Positions 1 through 8,431 of a DNA stretch of 11,087 bases are shown one piece after another; positions within the stretch are counted from its first letter, which is position 1, and each line of letters begins with the position of its first letter. The DNA lies in assembly GCA_900552775.1 (NCBI GenBank), contig USAP01000046.1, positions 1-11,087 of the forward strand, written 5' to 3'. The notes beneath the pieces were generated by a model that saw only the letters and a program-made list of their open reading frames with translations, searched no databases and was not told where the DNA came from. The stretch is from an uncultured Eubacteriales bacterium (lineage in GTDB: Bacteria; Bacillota; Clostridia; UMGS1883; UMGS1540). The position numbers and the translations under genes were made by a program.

Positions 1-1054
1 CGGAGACGGGATAGGCGGATTCGTAGCCCAAGACCATGACAATGGGGGTAACGCCGGTGAGGAAGATGCCCAGGCAGCAGGCCATCAGGATTTGCAGGCC
101 GACGGTATGGCCGGTGATGATGAGGACCAGACCGACCAGCGTGCCGATTTCGCAGACCAGGACGATGGGCTTTCTCTTTTTGCTCTTGGAGCGATCGGAG
201 GCGATGGGCAGGACCAGGGTGGTGATAACGCCGGTGACGGTAAGGATGGTGCCGAGGGTGCCGATGAACAGGCTATCCATGCTGCCGCCTTTGAAGAATT
301 GCAGGATGGGCTCCATGAGGGTGGTGAGGGTGAAATATACCCCCTGCAGCAGCCAGAAAACCAGCAGCGCGTAGATGAACTTTTTATTTTTGGCCAGCTG
401 CTTCATGCCGTCGGCAAAGCTGACACGCTCGATTAGGTCCTCATCAGCGGGCGGCGTGGGCGGTTTTTCCCGGGCAAAGAGGATGAACCAGAGGATCATG
501 GGGATGGACAGGAAGCCGAAGACCTTCAAAGCGCCGGGGATATCCAGGCCGAAGGTGGACATGAGCCACGGAACGCCGAACTGCGCCATGACCACGCCCA
601 GGTAGGTGGAGATCATGCCCCAGCCATTGGCGATGCCGCGTTCCGCGGGCGGGAACCACAGGGCACTGATCATGCCGAAGGCATTGATGATGAAGGGCTG
701 TGTGACGGCGATGCCGGTGGTGGTGATGACCAGCGCCGTGTAGGAGCTGCCGCCGATGAAGCCGCGCAGCAGGGTGAAGACCATCAATACGATGCCGGCG
801 ATAGAAACGGTTTTATACCAACCGATTTTTTCGAACACCCAGCTGGCGGGGATGGAAAAAACGATCATGCAGCCCATGATGATCATGGTGAGCGCGCTGA
901 TGGCCGCTTCGCCGCTGGCGGCATCCTGGAAGCCGTAAAAATGCCAGGCATCGGTGACGATGGAGCTGAAGAAGGCCCAGCCGTACTGCATGACCGCATT
1001 GACGCAGACAAAGGACAGCAGAACGACCCAGCGCCTTTTATAGAGCTTATATTC
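1..1054 (-). CDS. MFS transporter (FLVCR/NarK-like), N-terminal part, in frame with TrkA and cut by window edge
   Basis: Roughly 350 residues of a 12-helix major facilitator superfamily permease, lacking its C-terminus at the left edge. After a basic stretch (YKLYKRRW) come long hydrophobic segments. A basic cytoplasmic loop, SDRSKSKKRKP, lies about two thirds of the way along and resembles the MFS loop motif between helices 8 and 9. The opening resembles prokaryotic FLVCR-like or NarK-labelled permeases; the substrate cannot be told. No start codon or ribosome site precedes it: the frame is continuous with the TrkA-like protein, and the MFS part begins near codon 443 of that 793-codon open frame. 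Composition differs sharply from the rest: about 60% GC in the first line against about 42% at 1201-1260 by hand count, with ATC, CTG, ACC and GGC codons replacing ATA, CTT and AGA. I infer either a chimeric assembly joint or a transferred gene. The MFS call is firm; the fusion is doubtful. Confidence 0.8.
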
Positions 1055-1065
1055 TTTTTTCTGTG
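1040..1065. other. compositional and domain junction (probable chimeric joint)
   Basis: The TrkA-like protein reaches its usual C-terminal strand (DRVIVVTTQ, ending at base 1061). Within a few codons the frame becomes the N-terminus of an MFS permease. GC content and codon preference change at the same place. An A6 run on the minus strand (bases 1055-1060) lies at the joint and could be the microhomology where two sequences were joined. No stop, intergenic gap or ribosome site is present, as would be expected between two native genes. Confidence 0.7.
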
Positions 1066-2380
1066 TTGTAACAACAATAACCCTGTCCCCGGGCAAAATG
1101 TGCGCTTCGCCGTCGGGCAGAAGAATTTGCTCGCGTCTGTTTATGGCGCCTATTATCAAATTGCTTTTAAGCTTTATATCCTTCAGCGGAATACCGAGAT
1201 TCGGCGCACCCTCAAACACTTTAAACTCCAAAGCTTCAAGCTTGTTATTGGTAAATCTGTAAAGAGTTTCTATATTGTTTCCGAGTGCGTTCTGCTTTGC
1301 GCGCACATACTGCAAAATGTTTTCAACCGTTATGTCATGCGGATAAATAACCGTATCAAGGTTAAGCTTTGCAATAAGGTCGTCAAAAATAATCCTGTCA
1401 ATTTTCGTTACAACTTTAATATCGGACAGTTCTTTAGCGTAAAGCGAAAGAATTATATTCTCTTCGTCAAATCCCGTGAGAGCAATAAACGCGTCTGCCG
1501 TGTCTATTCCTTCTTCAAGCAAAAGCTTGCGGTTTGAAGCGTCTCCCTGAATTATCATGGCACCGGGAAGCAGCTCCACAAGCTCAAGACAGCGTTTTTC
1601 GTTAAGCTCTATGATTTTTACGTTTACTTTATTGTCAAGAAGCTGGCGCGCCAGATAATATGTCATCATTCCGCCGCCGGCTATAATAACCGATTTAACC
1701 TCCTGCGTCGCAAGATTTATGCGCTTGAAAAACTTTACCGCTTCGCGCGGCTTCAATATAACCGAAGCCTTGTCGCCGCCGCGGAGAACAAAATCACCCG
1801 ACGGAATAAAAAACTCGTCTCCGCGCTCTATGCTGCAAAACAATACTCCCGTTTCGATTTTCGAGCGCACGTATACAAGGTCCTTTCCGTCAAGCACGGA
1901 GCCTGCCGGAATTTTAAAGGTGAGCATCTCCACTTTGCCTTTTGAAAAAGGGTTTATCTCAATAGCCGAAGGGAAGCGGAGTATTCTCGCAACTTCGCGA
2001 GCCGCCGCATATTCGGGGTTTATTATCATAGAGAGATTTACCTGTTCTTTTATAAAAGGAATCTCTGAAATATACATGGGATTTCTTACTCTCGCAATCG
2101 TTGAACAATTGCATTTTTTTCTTGCGAAAAGACAGCAAAGAAGGTTTTTCTCATCCGAGCCCGTCATGGCGATAAGCAAATCAGCCGTAGTAAGCTCTGC
2201 CTTTTGAAGCGTGGCATAGTTAAGTCCGTTCCCTATAACGCCCAAAATATCGTTTTCATCACATATTTCGTTAAGTCTGTCGGGGTTTGGGTCAACAACC
2301 GTAATATCATGCCCTTCGTCCGAAAGCGTCTTTGTAAGTCTGGCGCCCGCTTTGCCGCCGCCCACAATAATTATTCTCAT
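1055..2380 (-). CDS. trkA: TrkA-like K+ uptake regulatory protein, two RCK modules
   Basis: Cytoplasmic NAD(H)/nucleotide-binding protein that gates a Trk/Ktr potassium channel. The frame starts at ATG 2380-2378. It shows two tandem modules: a Rossmann fold with IIIVGGGKAG at residues 3-12, a first C-terminal ligand domain around 140-210, a second Rossmann fold with VIIAGGGMMT at 231-240, and a second C-terminal domain around 372-440. This matches the usual TrkA length of about 445-460 residues, so only the last few residues appear replaced. The second glycine motif is degenerate, as is common in TrkA. A good promoter lies about 60 bases upstream, and the ribosome site (GTGATG region) is weak. 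No trkH channel gene is visible; its partner may have lain beyond the joint near 1055. The frame does not stop but runs into an MFS permease. Base composition matches the fab operon, so this gene belongs with it. Confidence 0.85.
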
Positions 2381-2442
2381 TTAATCATCACTTTTCAGGT
2401 TATTTTGTTAAATCGTATTACTTAAATTCAACAAGCATATAC

Positions 2443-2471
2443 ATTGTAACAGTTTTTCAGTTTTTTGGCAA
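2443..2471 (-). promoter_or_regulatory. trkA promoter (-35 TTGCCA, 17-base spacer, -10 TACAAT)
   Basis: On the minus strand, TTGCCA (2471-2466) is separated by exactly 17 bases from TACAAT (2448-2443), each one base off consensus. It lies in the AT-rich gap after the accA terminator, about 60 bases before the trkA start. This indicates that trkA is a separate transcription unit. The rest of 2381-2528 shows no gene. Confidence 0.7.
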
Positions 2472-2528
2472 TAGTTTTTAAAAAAAAGTTAAATTTTTGC
2501 AACTTCTTAACACGGTTTCGCACATATA

Positions 2529-2553
2529 AAAAAGCGCGGCAGCCGCGCTTTTT
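2529..2553 (-). terminator. rho-independent terminator after accA
   Basis: A perfect 11-base-pair stem, AAAAAGCGCGG / CCGCGCTTTTT, with loop CAG. The GC core is flanked by A and T runs on both sides, so it can work in either direction. It lies 17 bases beyond the accA stop and closes the fatty-acid operon. Confidence 0.92.
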
Positions 2554-2570
2554 ATAAAACCTTTTATATC

Positions 2571-3347
2571 TTATATCTGTCCTATTTTTCTGAATTTATT
2601 GTATCTGTCTTCACATCTTCTGTAATCGTCAAGCTGGGAAAGCTTTTCGATTTCTTCGTTTAAAGCTTCTTTAAGCTCCTCGCAGATTTCCTCAAAGCTT
2701 CTGTTGCCTTCCGGTATGATCTTATCGGCAACGGAAAAGTTCAAAAGATCCTGTGCCGTGAGTTTCAAAGCCTCTGCCGCCTCGGGTGCCTTTGCGGAAT
2801 CTTTCCACAAAATGCTTGCGCAGCCCTCCGGAGATATTACGGAATATACCGCGTTTTCAAGCATGAAAACCGAATCCGCAACGGAAAGCGCAAGAGCGCC
2901 GCCGCTGCCGCCCTCTCCGGCTATAACGGAAACAATAGGCGTTTTAAGCGTCATCATTTCCATAAGATTTTCCGCAATGGCAAGTCCCTGTCCGCGTTCT
3001 TCGGCTCCGATTCCGCAATAAGCGCCCGGACTGCTCACAATGCATATTACGGGACGTGAAAATTTTTCCGCCTGCTGCATAAGGCGCAGCGCCTTGCGGT
3101 AACCTTCCGGACTCGGACAGCCGAAATTTCTTTTCATACGTTCTTCTATTGTTTTGCCGCGTTCCATAGCAATCACCGTAACGGGTTTGCCGCACAGCCT
3201 TCCTATACCGCCTATAATGGCTCCGTCATCGGCAAAGCGCCTGTCTCCGTGAAGCTCCGTAAAATCCGTTATCATTTCATCTATAAAATATGCGCCCGTA
3301 GGTCTTTTGCCGTCTCTGGCGCGGGAAACTCTTTCATATGCGTCCAT
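2571..3347 (-). CDS. accA: acetyl-CoA carboxylase carboxyltransferase subunit alpha
   Basis: With AccD this forms the carboxyltransferase that moves CO2 from biotin-carboxyl carrier protein to acetyl-CoA, giving malonyl-CoA for fatty acid synthesis in the cytoplasm. It is a crotonase-fold protein of 258 residues. Family signatures include FTELHGDRRFADD (about residues 29-41), NFGCPSPEGYRKALRLM, the oxyanion-hole region SSPGAYCGIGAEERGQ, and GEGGSGGALAL followed by YSVISPEGCASILWKD. It lacks the roughly 60-residue N-terminal extension of E. coli AccA, as in many Firmicutes. The start ATG 3347-3345 has a GGGAG ribosome site. The accD stop is only 13 bases upstream. It is the last gene of the operon, followed by a terminator. 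It needs AccB and AccC, which are not encoded in this operon. Confidence 0.96.
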   Translation of the reverse strand: MDAYERVSRARDGKRPTGAYFIDEMITDFTELHGDRRFADDGAIIGGIGRLCGKPVTVIAMERGKTIEERMKRNFGCPSPEGYRKALRLMQQAEKFSRPVICIVSSPGAYCGIGAEERGQGLAIAENLMEMMTLKTPIVSVIAGEGGSGGALALSVADSVFMLENAVYSVISPEGCASILWKDSAKAPEAAEALKLTAQDLLNFSVADKIIPEGNRSFEEICEELKEALNEEIEKLSQLDDYRRCEDRYNKFRKIGQI

Positions 3348-3360
3348 TTTCGTTCTCCCT

Positions 3361-4149
3361 TCAGTTTATATGAAGCTTCAAAAGGCTTTCAAGTTTATTT
3401 TTCAGTTCTTCGCGCGGCACAATTGCATCCGCAAAGCCGTGGTCGAGCAAAAATTCCGCACGCTGAAATCCCTGCGGCAGTTTCTGACCCGTGGTCTGCT
3501 CGATAACTCTGGCGCCCGCAAAGCCTACGAGAGCATGCGGCTCTGCCAGGATAATATCGCCTTCCATGGCAAAGCTTGCCGTAACGCCGCCCGTTGTAGG
3601 GTCGGTAAGCACGGTTATGTATAAAAGTCCGGCATCTTTATGCCTTTTAACCGCTCCGCTAACCTTTGCCATCTGCATGAGAGAGAAAATTCCCTCCTGC
3701 ATTCTCGCGCCGCCCGACGTTGTGAAGCCTATAAGCGGCAGTTTTTCTTTAAGCGCAAGCTCAAAAGCACGGGTTATTTTTTCGCCTACAACGCGACCCA
3801 TGCTTCCCATCATAAACTCGGAGTTCATGACGAACAAAACATATTTAACTCCGCCCGTTTCCGCAATTCCGTATGACACGGCATCGTTTGCGCCGCTTGC
3901 TTCCTGCGCCGCTTTGAGTTTATCTTCATAATTCGGAAAATTCAGCACATTGTCGCTTTTAAGTTCCGAATCAATCTCTTCGAATTTGTCGCAGATGAGG
4001 GCAACCCTCTCGGACGGGTTCATTCTCAGATACGCTCCGCATTCGGGACATATAAGTTCCCTGTTTTCGGCAGCGTTTACCTCACATCCGCACTTTTTGC
4101 ATTTTTTTAACCTTACTTTTTCTTTTCTTTTAAAAAGCTTTTCAAACAT
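3361..4149 (-). CDS. accD: acetyl-CoA carboxylase carboxyltransferase subunit beta, zinc-binding
   Basis: Beta subunit of the acetyl-CoA carboxylase carboxyltransferase, pairing with AccA. It has 262 residues, close to the usual length. A four-cysteine zinc ribbon lies near the N-terminus (C17-x2-C20 and C34-x2-C37). The crotonase-fold body follows, with SYGIAETGGVKYVLFVMNSEFMMGSMG split around residues 92-118, TTSGGARMQEG and LTDPTTGGVTASFAMEGD, all hallmark AccD motifs. The start ATG 4149-4147 is preceded by a strong AAGGAGG ribosome site lying inside the end of fabZ. Only three bases separate it from the fabZ stop. This arrangement implies co-translation with fabZ and accA. In many clostridial clusters accC comes just before accD; here fabZ does. 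Confidence 0.97.
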   Translation of the reverse strand: MFEKLFKRKEKVRLKKCKKCGCEVNAAENRELICPECGAYLRMNPSERVALICDKFEEIDSELKSDNVLNFPNYEDKLKAAQEASGANDAVSYGIAETGGVKYVLFVMNSEFMMGSMGRVVGEKITRAFELALKEKLPLIGFTTSGGARMQEGIFSLMQMAKVSGAVKRHKDAGLLYITVLTDPTTGGVTASFAMEGDIILAEPHALVGFAGARVIEQTTGQKLPQGFQRAEFLLDHGFADAIVPREELKNKLESLLKLHIN

Positions 4150-4152
4150 GGC

Positions 4153-4578
4153 TTATGCCTCCTTGTTCTCCACAATTGCAAAGGAAAATTCGGCCGTAAC
4201 GGCAACTTTTCCGTTTACATATCCGGTTCCCTCAGCAAAATAAAACGGCGCATGCTCGCGCGTTATGCGGCACTCGGTTTCGAATAAATCACCGGGCTTT
4301 ACGGGGGACTTGAATTTTACTTTGTTGAGACCCGTAAAATACGGAAGTGAATCCTTACCCATTTTATCTGCCATTAAAACGGCAATAGACTGCCCGAGTA
4401 TCTCGCACAGTATAACCCCGGGAACCACCGGCGCACCGGGGAAATGTCCGTCAAGGAACCACTCGTCGCCCCTGATTTTCTTTTTTCCGTGCGCCGCATC
4501 GCCTTCAACGGACGCTTCGTCAATCAAAAGCATGCTGTTTCTGTGCGGAAGGATATTCATTATTTCTTCCCTGTTCAT
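4153..4578 (-). CDS. fabZ: 3-hydroxyacyl-ACP dehydratase FabZ
   Basis: Removes water from 3-hydroxyacyl-ACP to give trans-2-enoyl-ACP in the elongation cycle. Hot-dog fold, 141 residues from the chosen ATG (4578-4576). The signature LPHRNSMLLID is followed by GHFPGAPVVPGVILCEILGQ, holding the catalytic His (residue 45) and Glu (residue 59). The central helix reads ILGQS rather than the usual alanine-rich version, which does not touch the catalytic pair. The start overlaps the fabF stop by one base (TGATG), a translational coupling arrangement, with GGGAGGGG just upstream. A GTG one codon earlier (4581) is an alternative start. Normally accB lies between fabF and fabZ and accC after fabZ in clostridial operons; both are absent. 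No fabM or fabN-type isomerase is seen, so the source of unsaturated chains, if any, is not in this window. Confidence 0.95.
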   Translation of the reverse strand: MNREEIMNILPHRNSMLLIDEASVEGDAAHGKKKIRGDEWFLDGHFPGAPVVPGVILCEILGQSIAVLMADKMGKDSLPYFTGLNKVKFKSPVKPGDLFETECRITREHAPFYFAEGTGYVNGKVAVTAEFSFAIVENKEA

Positions 4579-5810
4579 CACTCGCCCCTCCCGAAAGCCA
4601 GGCAGGCATTGTGCCCGCCAAATCCGAGAGACACGGAAAGTACGGTTGAAATATTTGTTTTCAAGGCCTTGTTTGGCGTATAATCAAGGTCACATTCTTC
4701 GTCCGGAACTTTATATCCTATTGTGGGCGGCACCGTGTTTTCCGAAAGCGCCAGAATTGCCGCAATGGCTTCTGCCGCGCCTGCCGCTCCGAGCATATGT
4801 CCCGTCATGGATTTTGTGGAGCTTATATGCACTTTATATGCATCCTCTCCAAAAGCTTTTTTTATTGCCGTTGTCTCTGTTTTATCGTTTAAAGGAGTGC
4901 TTGTGCCGTGTGCATTTATATACACTTCTTCCGCCGCAATGTCTTTTATGCCGCAAAGCGACTGTTTTATTGCATTTGCCGCACTGTCGCCGCCCGGAGC
5001 CGGAGCCGTTACATGGTATGCATCGCATGTGCTTCCGTAACCCAAAACCTCGGCATATATATGCGCTCCTCTTTCTTTTGCATGTTCATAATCTTCAAGT
5101 ATAAGTGCGCCTGCACCCTCGCCCATTACAAAGCCGCAGCGCTCCTTGTCAAACGGAATAGAAGCTCTGTCTTTGTCCGTTCCCTCGCAAAGAGCCATGC
5201 AGTTTATAAATCCTGCCACTCCGAGCGGATTTATCGAAGCTTCCGCACCGCCTGCTATAATCGCGTCCGCATAGCCGCCTTTTATTGCTCTGAACGCTTC
5301 GCCTATGCAGCTTGAACCTGTGGCACATGCCGTAACTATTGAAAGGCACGGCCCCTTGGCGCCGAATTTTATGGCTATATTGCCCGCAGCAATATTTGCA
5401 ATCATTTTCGGAATAAACATCGGCGAAACACGCTGCGGTCCTCTTTCGAGAAGTTTTGAATGTTCCGTAATCATAGTTTCAAAACCGCCTATTCCGGAAC
5501 CGAAATACACGCCGAAGCGTTCGGGTGAAACCGATTCGGCAATTTTGCTGTCGGACACTGCCTGCATTGCCGACGCAATCGCATACTGAGTGTATTTATC
5601 AAGCTTGCGCGCCTCGTTTTTATCCATATAAGCGGATACGTCAAAATCTTTTACCTCGGCAGCAAGGCATGCTCTGAATCCTTCCGTATCGAATTTGGTT
5701 ATTTTATCTATTCCGTTTTTGCCCGAAAAAATTCCGTCTCTGAAATCATTTACGCTGTTTCCGACGGGCGAAATAACACCCATGCCGGTTATAACCACTC
5801 TTTTATTCAT
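4578..5810 (-). CDS. fabF: 3-oxoacyl-ACP synthase II (KAS II)
   Basis: Condenses malonyl-ACP with acyl-ACP in each elongation round. It has 410 residues from ATG 5810-5808, which has a clean AGGAG ribosome site; the in-frame extension upstream to 5843 has no such support and does not match the family, whose N-terminus is MNKRVVITGMG. The thiolase-fold Cys-His-His triad is complete: C162 in VTACATGSS, H301 in NAHGTSTPLND and H338 in STKSMTGHMLGAAGA. The C-terminal glycine-rich SLGFGGHNA is present. It lies 22 bases after the fabG stop and overlaps fabZ by one base. It is the only elongating condensing enzyme visible here; no fabB is present. Confidence 0.97.
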   Translation of the reverse strand: MNKRVVITGMGVISPVGNSVNDFRDGIFSGKNGIDKITKFDTEGFRACLAAEVKDFDVSAYMDKNEARKLDKYTQYAIASAMQAVSDSKIAESVSPERFGVYFGSGIGGFETMITEHSKLLERGPQRVSPMFIPKMIANIAAGNIAIKFGAKGPCLSIVTACATGSSCIGEAFRAIKGGYADAIIAGGAEASINPLGVAGFINCMALCEGTDKDRASIPFDKERCGFVMGEGAGALILEDYEHAKERGAHIYAEVLGYGSTCDAYHVTAPAPGGDSAANAIKQSLCGIKDIAAEEVYINAHGTSTPLNDKTETTAIKKAFGEDAYKVHISSTKSMTGHMLGAAGAAEAIAAILALSENTVPPTIGYKVPDEECDLDYTPNKALKTNISTVLSVSLGFGGHNACLAFGRGE

Positions 5811-5832
5811 AACTTCTCCTTTCGCACGGCAC

Positions 5833-6567
5833 TTACATTGCAAGTCCGCCGTCTATTCGTATTACCTCGCCCGTTATATAGTCGGACACACTGTCCGCCA
5901 GGAAAGCCGCCAATGCCGCCACTTCTTCCGGTGTTCCCATTCTGCGCGACGGAATCGACTCTGTAATTTTCTCATTATCCCAAAAGCTTTCCGTCATGTC
6001 GGTCTTTATAAATCCCGGCGCTATGGCATTGCAGCATATATTCCTTGATGCAAGCTCTTTTGCCGTACTTTTTGTAAGTCCGATTATTCCGGCTTTTGCG
6101 GCGGCATAATTTGCCTGACCGGCATTTCCCATAATTCCGGCAACCGAGCTTATATTTATTATTTTTCCGTATTTGCGTTTCACAAAATTGCGGCATGCGT
6201 GGCGCGTCATATTGAAAGCGCCTTTAAGGTTTGCGGAAATCACATCGTCAAAATCCGCTTCGCTCATGCTCATCAAAAGTCCGTCTCTTGTAATTCCGGC
6301 ATTATTTACGAGTATATCTATACCGCCGAAATCTTTAATGACAGCAGCCACGGTTTCTCCGCATTCGGAAAAATCCGCAACATTGCATTTATATATTTTT
6401 ACCGAACCTTCCTCACTTTCAGCATATGCCAAAAGTTCCTTAGCCTTCTGCTCGCTTCCGAAATATATTGCGGCAACATTTGCACCCTGGGAAATAAACT
6501 TTTCCGCAATCGCGCGGCCGATTCCGCGCGAAGCTCCGGTTATCAAAGCCGTTTTGCCTTTAAGCAT
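5833..6567 (-). CDS. fabG: 3-oxoacyl-ACP reductase FabG
   Basis: NADPH-dependent reduction of 3-oxoacyl-ACP to 3-hydroxyacyl-ACP. A short-chain dehydrogenase of 244 residues, the normal FabG length. The cofactor motif TGASRGIG is at residues 10-17 and NNAG at 88-91. The catalytic set is N113, S141 (in INISSVAG), Y154 and K158 (in QANYAAAKAG). The NAIAPGFIKTDMT segment and the C-terminal TGEVIRIDGGLAM are typical of FabG and set it apart from general SDRs. The start ATG 6567-6565 overlaps the end of fabD by eight bases, so translation is probably coupled. A GGTG purine-rich stretch serves as the ribosome site. Confidence 0.96.
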   Translation of the reverse strand: MLKGKTALITGASRGIGRAIAEKFISQGANVAAIYFGSEQKAKELLAYAESEEGSVKIYKCNVADFSECGETVAAVIKDFGGIDILVNNAGITRDGLLMSMSEADFDDVISANLKGAFNMTRHACRNFVKRKYGKIINISSVAGIMGNAGQANYAAAKAGIIGLTKSTAKELASRNICCNAIAPGFIKTDMTESFWDNEKITESIPSRRMGTPEEVAALAAFLADSVSDYITGEVIRIDGGLAM

Positions 6568-7492
6568 GCTCTTTCACCGCCTTTGCAGCCGCACATACGG
6601 ATTCATAATCCTCCGCCTGATATACATTTGCCTCGGGCAATATCTTTTTTATAAGACCGCAAAGCGTTTTTCCCACGCCCGCCTCTATAAAATCCGTATA
6701 TCCTTCGGCGCCCATTTCATTTATCGTGTCGCACCAGCGAACGGGATTGTTCATCTGCATTTTAAGCGTATCAACGGTTTCTCCGAAATAAGGTGATGCG
6801 GTGTAATTTGCATAAACCGGAATCTCCGGTGTACTAAACTCAATGTTTGAAAGATATGCCGCAAACTTTCCTGCCGCACCGTTCATATACGGAGAGTGAA
6901 ATGCCGCGCCGACCGCCAGGTCAATCACCCTTGCCGAGTTTTCTTTCGCCTTCTCTTTAAAAAGTGCCAGCGCTTCTTTTGAACCGGCAACAACCGTCTG
7001 AGCCGGTGAATTATAGTTTACCGGATAAATGCTTTCGCCTTTTTCGCGAAGCTCGGCACATATGCCTTCCACGGTTTTGCTGTCGGTTTTAAGAACGGCA
7101 GCCATGGCGGTGTCATTCTCCTCTGCGGCAGCCTGCATAAACTCCGCGCGTTTTATTATTATCTCAAAGCCTTTTTCGGGTGTGTACGCGCCGGCATATG
7201 CCAAAGCCGCAAGCTCACCGAGAGAAAAGCCGGCAACCGCATCTGCTTCTATGCCGTTTTCTCTGAGTGCCAGCGCCGCGCATATATCCGCAAGATACAG
7301 ACACGGCTGCGTGTTTTTTGTAAGCTTAAGTTCCTCTTCGCTTCCGCGAAACGACTGCTCAAGCGTTCCGGGGCGAAGTGTTTCCGCGTAATCGTAAAGG
7401 CTCTTCGCGCTCTCTGAATTTTCATAAAGCGATTTGCCCATACCGGGATACTGTGCGCCCTGACCCGAAAATACTATTGCTGTTTTACCCAT
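6560..7492 (-). CDS. fabD: malonyl-CoA:ACP transacylase
   Basis: Transfers malonyl from CoA to acyl carrier protein, supplying the extender unit. It has 310 residues from ATG 7492-7490, chosen because AAAGGGG sits seven bases upstream and the family N-terminus MGKTAIVFSGQGAQYPGMG begins there; a longer in-frame start at 7603 would add 37 unrelated residues read out of fabK. The nucleophile S90 is in GFSLGE, with Phe where E. coli has His. R115 matches the carboxylate-binding arginine and H199 (AAFHSPYM) completes the dyad. It overlaps the 3' end of fabK by 19 bases and fabG by eight, so fabK-fabD-fabG translation looks linked. Confidence 0.95.
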   Translation of the reverse strand: MGKTAIVFSGQGAQYPGMGKSLYENSESAKSLYDYAETLRPGTLEQSFRGSEEELKLTKNTQPCLYLADICAALALRENGIEADAVAGFSLGELAALAYAGAYTPEKGFEIIIKRAEFMQAAAEENDTAMAAVLKTDSKTVEGICAELREKGESIYPVNYNSPAQTVVAGSKEALALFKEKAKENSARVIDLAVGAAFHSPYMNGAAGKFAAYLSNIEFSTPEIPVYANYTASPYFGETVDTLKMQMNNPVRWCDTINEMGAEGYTDFIEAGVGKTLCGLIKKILPEANVYQAEDYESVCAAAKAVKEHA

Positions 7493-8424
7493 TTTGAAGC
7501 CCCTTTCAGAATATTCTCCGCTTCGGTGCATATTTCTTCTATTATCTCTTTTGCCGGCTGCTCGCGGTTTACAAGACCTGCAATCTGACCTGCAAGGAAA
7601 CATCCGTTTTTCTCATCACCTTCCACGGCTGCAAGTCTCAGCGCACCGACTGCCATCTGCTCAAGATCGTCATCTGAAATATCCGTATATTCAGCCTTTG
7701 CATACGCACGTGAGAACGGAGTTTTTATGCTTCTTACAGGGTGTCCGAGCCTTCTTCCCGTCACAATTGTAGAAATATCGCCGGCGTGCAAAATTTTGTT
7801 TTTATAGTTTTGATGAACGCCGCATTCCTCGGCAACCAGGAAGCGCGTTCCTATCTGAACGCCTTGTGCGCCGAGCATGAATGCTGCCGCCATTGTGCGT
7901 CCGTCAGCAATTCCTCCTGCCGCAATAACGGGGATATTTACAGCATCACACACCTGGGGAACCAATGCCATTGTGGTAGCATCGCCCACATGGCCGCCGG
8001 ACTCGCCGCCCTCGGCTATAACCGCCGAAGCGCCGAGACGCTCAACAAGCTTTGCCAATGCAGTTGAAGCTACAACCGGGATAACGTGTATGCCGGCATT
8101 GTTCCACAGCTCCATATATTTTGACGGATTTCCGGCGCCCGTTGTAACAACGCTCACCTTTTCCTCAGCCAAAAGAGCCGCCACCTCATCGGTATAAGGG
8201 CTCATGAGCATAACATTTACGCCGAAAGGCTTATCCGTCAGCTCTTTTGCGTCTTTAATCTGCTTTCTGAGGTACTCGGCGTCTCTGCTCATTGCCGAAA
8301 TAATTCCGAGTCCGCCGCCTTCTGATACCGCAGCCGCAAGACGTGCGTCCGCAATATGCGCCATGCCGCCCTGAAAAACAGGATACTCAATATTCAGCAT
8401 ATCGCATATAACCGAGTTTATCAT
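7474..8424 (-). CDS. fabK: enoyl-ACP reductase II (FMN-dependent)
   Basis: Reduces trans-2-enoyl-ACP, the last step of each elongation round, using FMN and NAD(P)H. It has 316 residues and a TIM-barrel fold of the nitronate monooxygenase/FabK family. Features seen: the N-terminal YPVFQGGMAHIADARLA, the glycine-rich GGGLGIIS, GVNVML, the active-site stretch AEGGESGGHVG with H145 at the FabK catalytic position, and the flavin phosphate-binding segments IAAGGIADG (168-176) and GAQGVQIGTRF. Position between acpP and fabD is the classical FabK context, so FabK is preferred over a nitronate monooxygenase. FabK is unrelated to FabI and insensitive to triclosan; no fabI is visible. An AAGGAG ribosome site lies about ten bases before ATG 8424-8422. 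Confidence 0.95.
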   Translation of the reverse strand: MINSVICDMLNIEYPVFQGGMAHIADARLAAAVSEGGGLGIISAMSRDAEYLRKQIKDAKELTDKPFGVNVMLMSPYTDEVAALLAEEKVSVVTTGAGNPSKYMELWNNAGIHVIPVVASTALAKLVERLGASAVIAEGGESGGHVGDATTMALVPQVCDAVNIPVIAAGGIADGRTMAAAFMLGAQGVQIGTRFLVAEECGVHQNYKNKILHAGDISTIVTGRRLGHPVRSIKTPFSRAYAKAEYTDISDDDLEQMAVGALRLAAVEGDEKNGCFLAGQIAGLVNREQPAKEIIEEICTEAENILKGASKWVKQQ

Positions 8425-8431
8425 AATTGCA

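Noticed and set aside
1062..1078. GTTGT/ACAAC-like inverted repeat resembling the MarR operator
   Set aside because: It lacks the six-base spacer and lies in codons for the conserved VIVVTT strand of TrkA; no promoter is nearby.
941..1537. 198-codon plus-strand open frame
   Set aside because: It is antisense to the trkA/MFS frame, spans the composition break and encodes no recognisable domain; it is a shadow of the minus-strand gene.
4265..5104. 279-codon plus-strand open frame opposite fabF/fabZ
   Set aside because: It is antisense to two certain enzymes with intact catalytic motifs, has no ribosome site and no family likeness.
5811..5843. Eleven-residue extension of fabF to 5843
   Set aside because: ATG 5810 has a clear AGGAG and the FabF N-terminus starts there; the extension would also run into the fabG stop.
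7493..7603. N-terminal extension of fabD to an upstream start at 7603
   Set aside because: The added residues are read out of frame from fabK and do not match the family; ATG 7492 has a good ribosome site.
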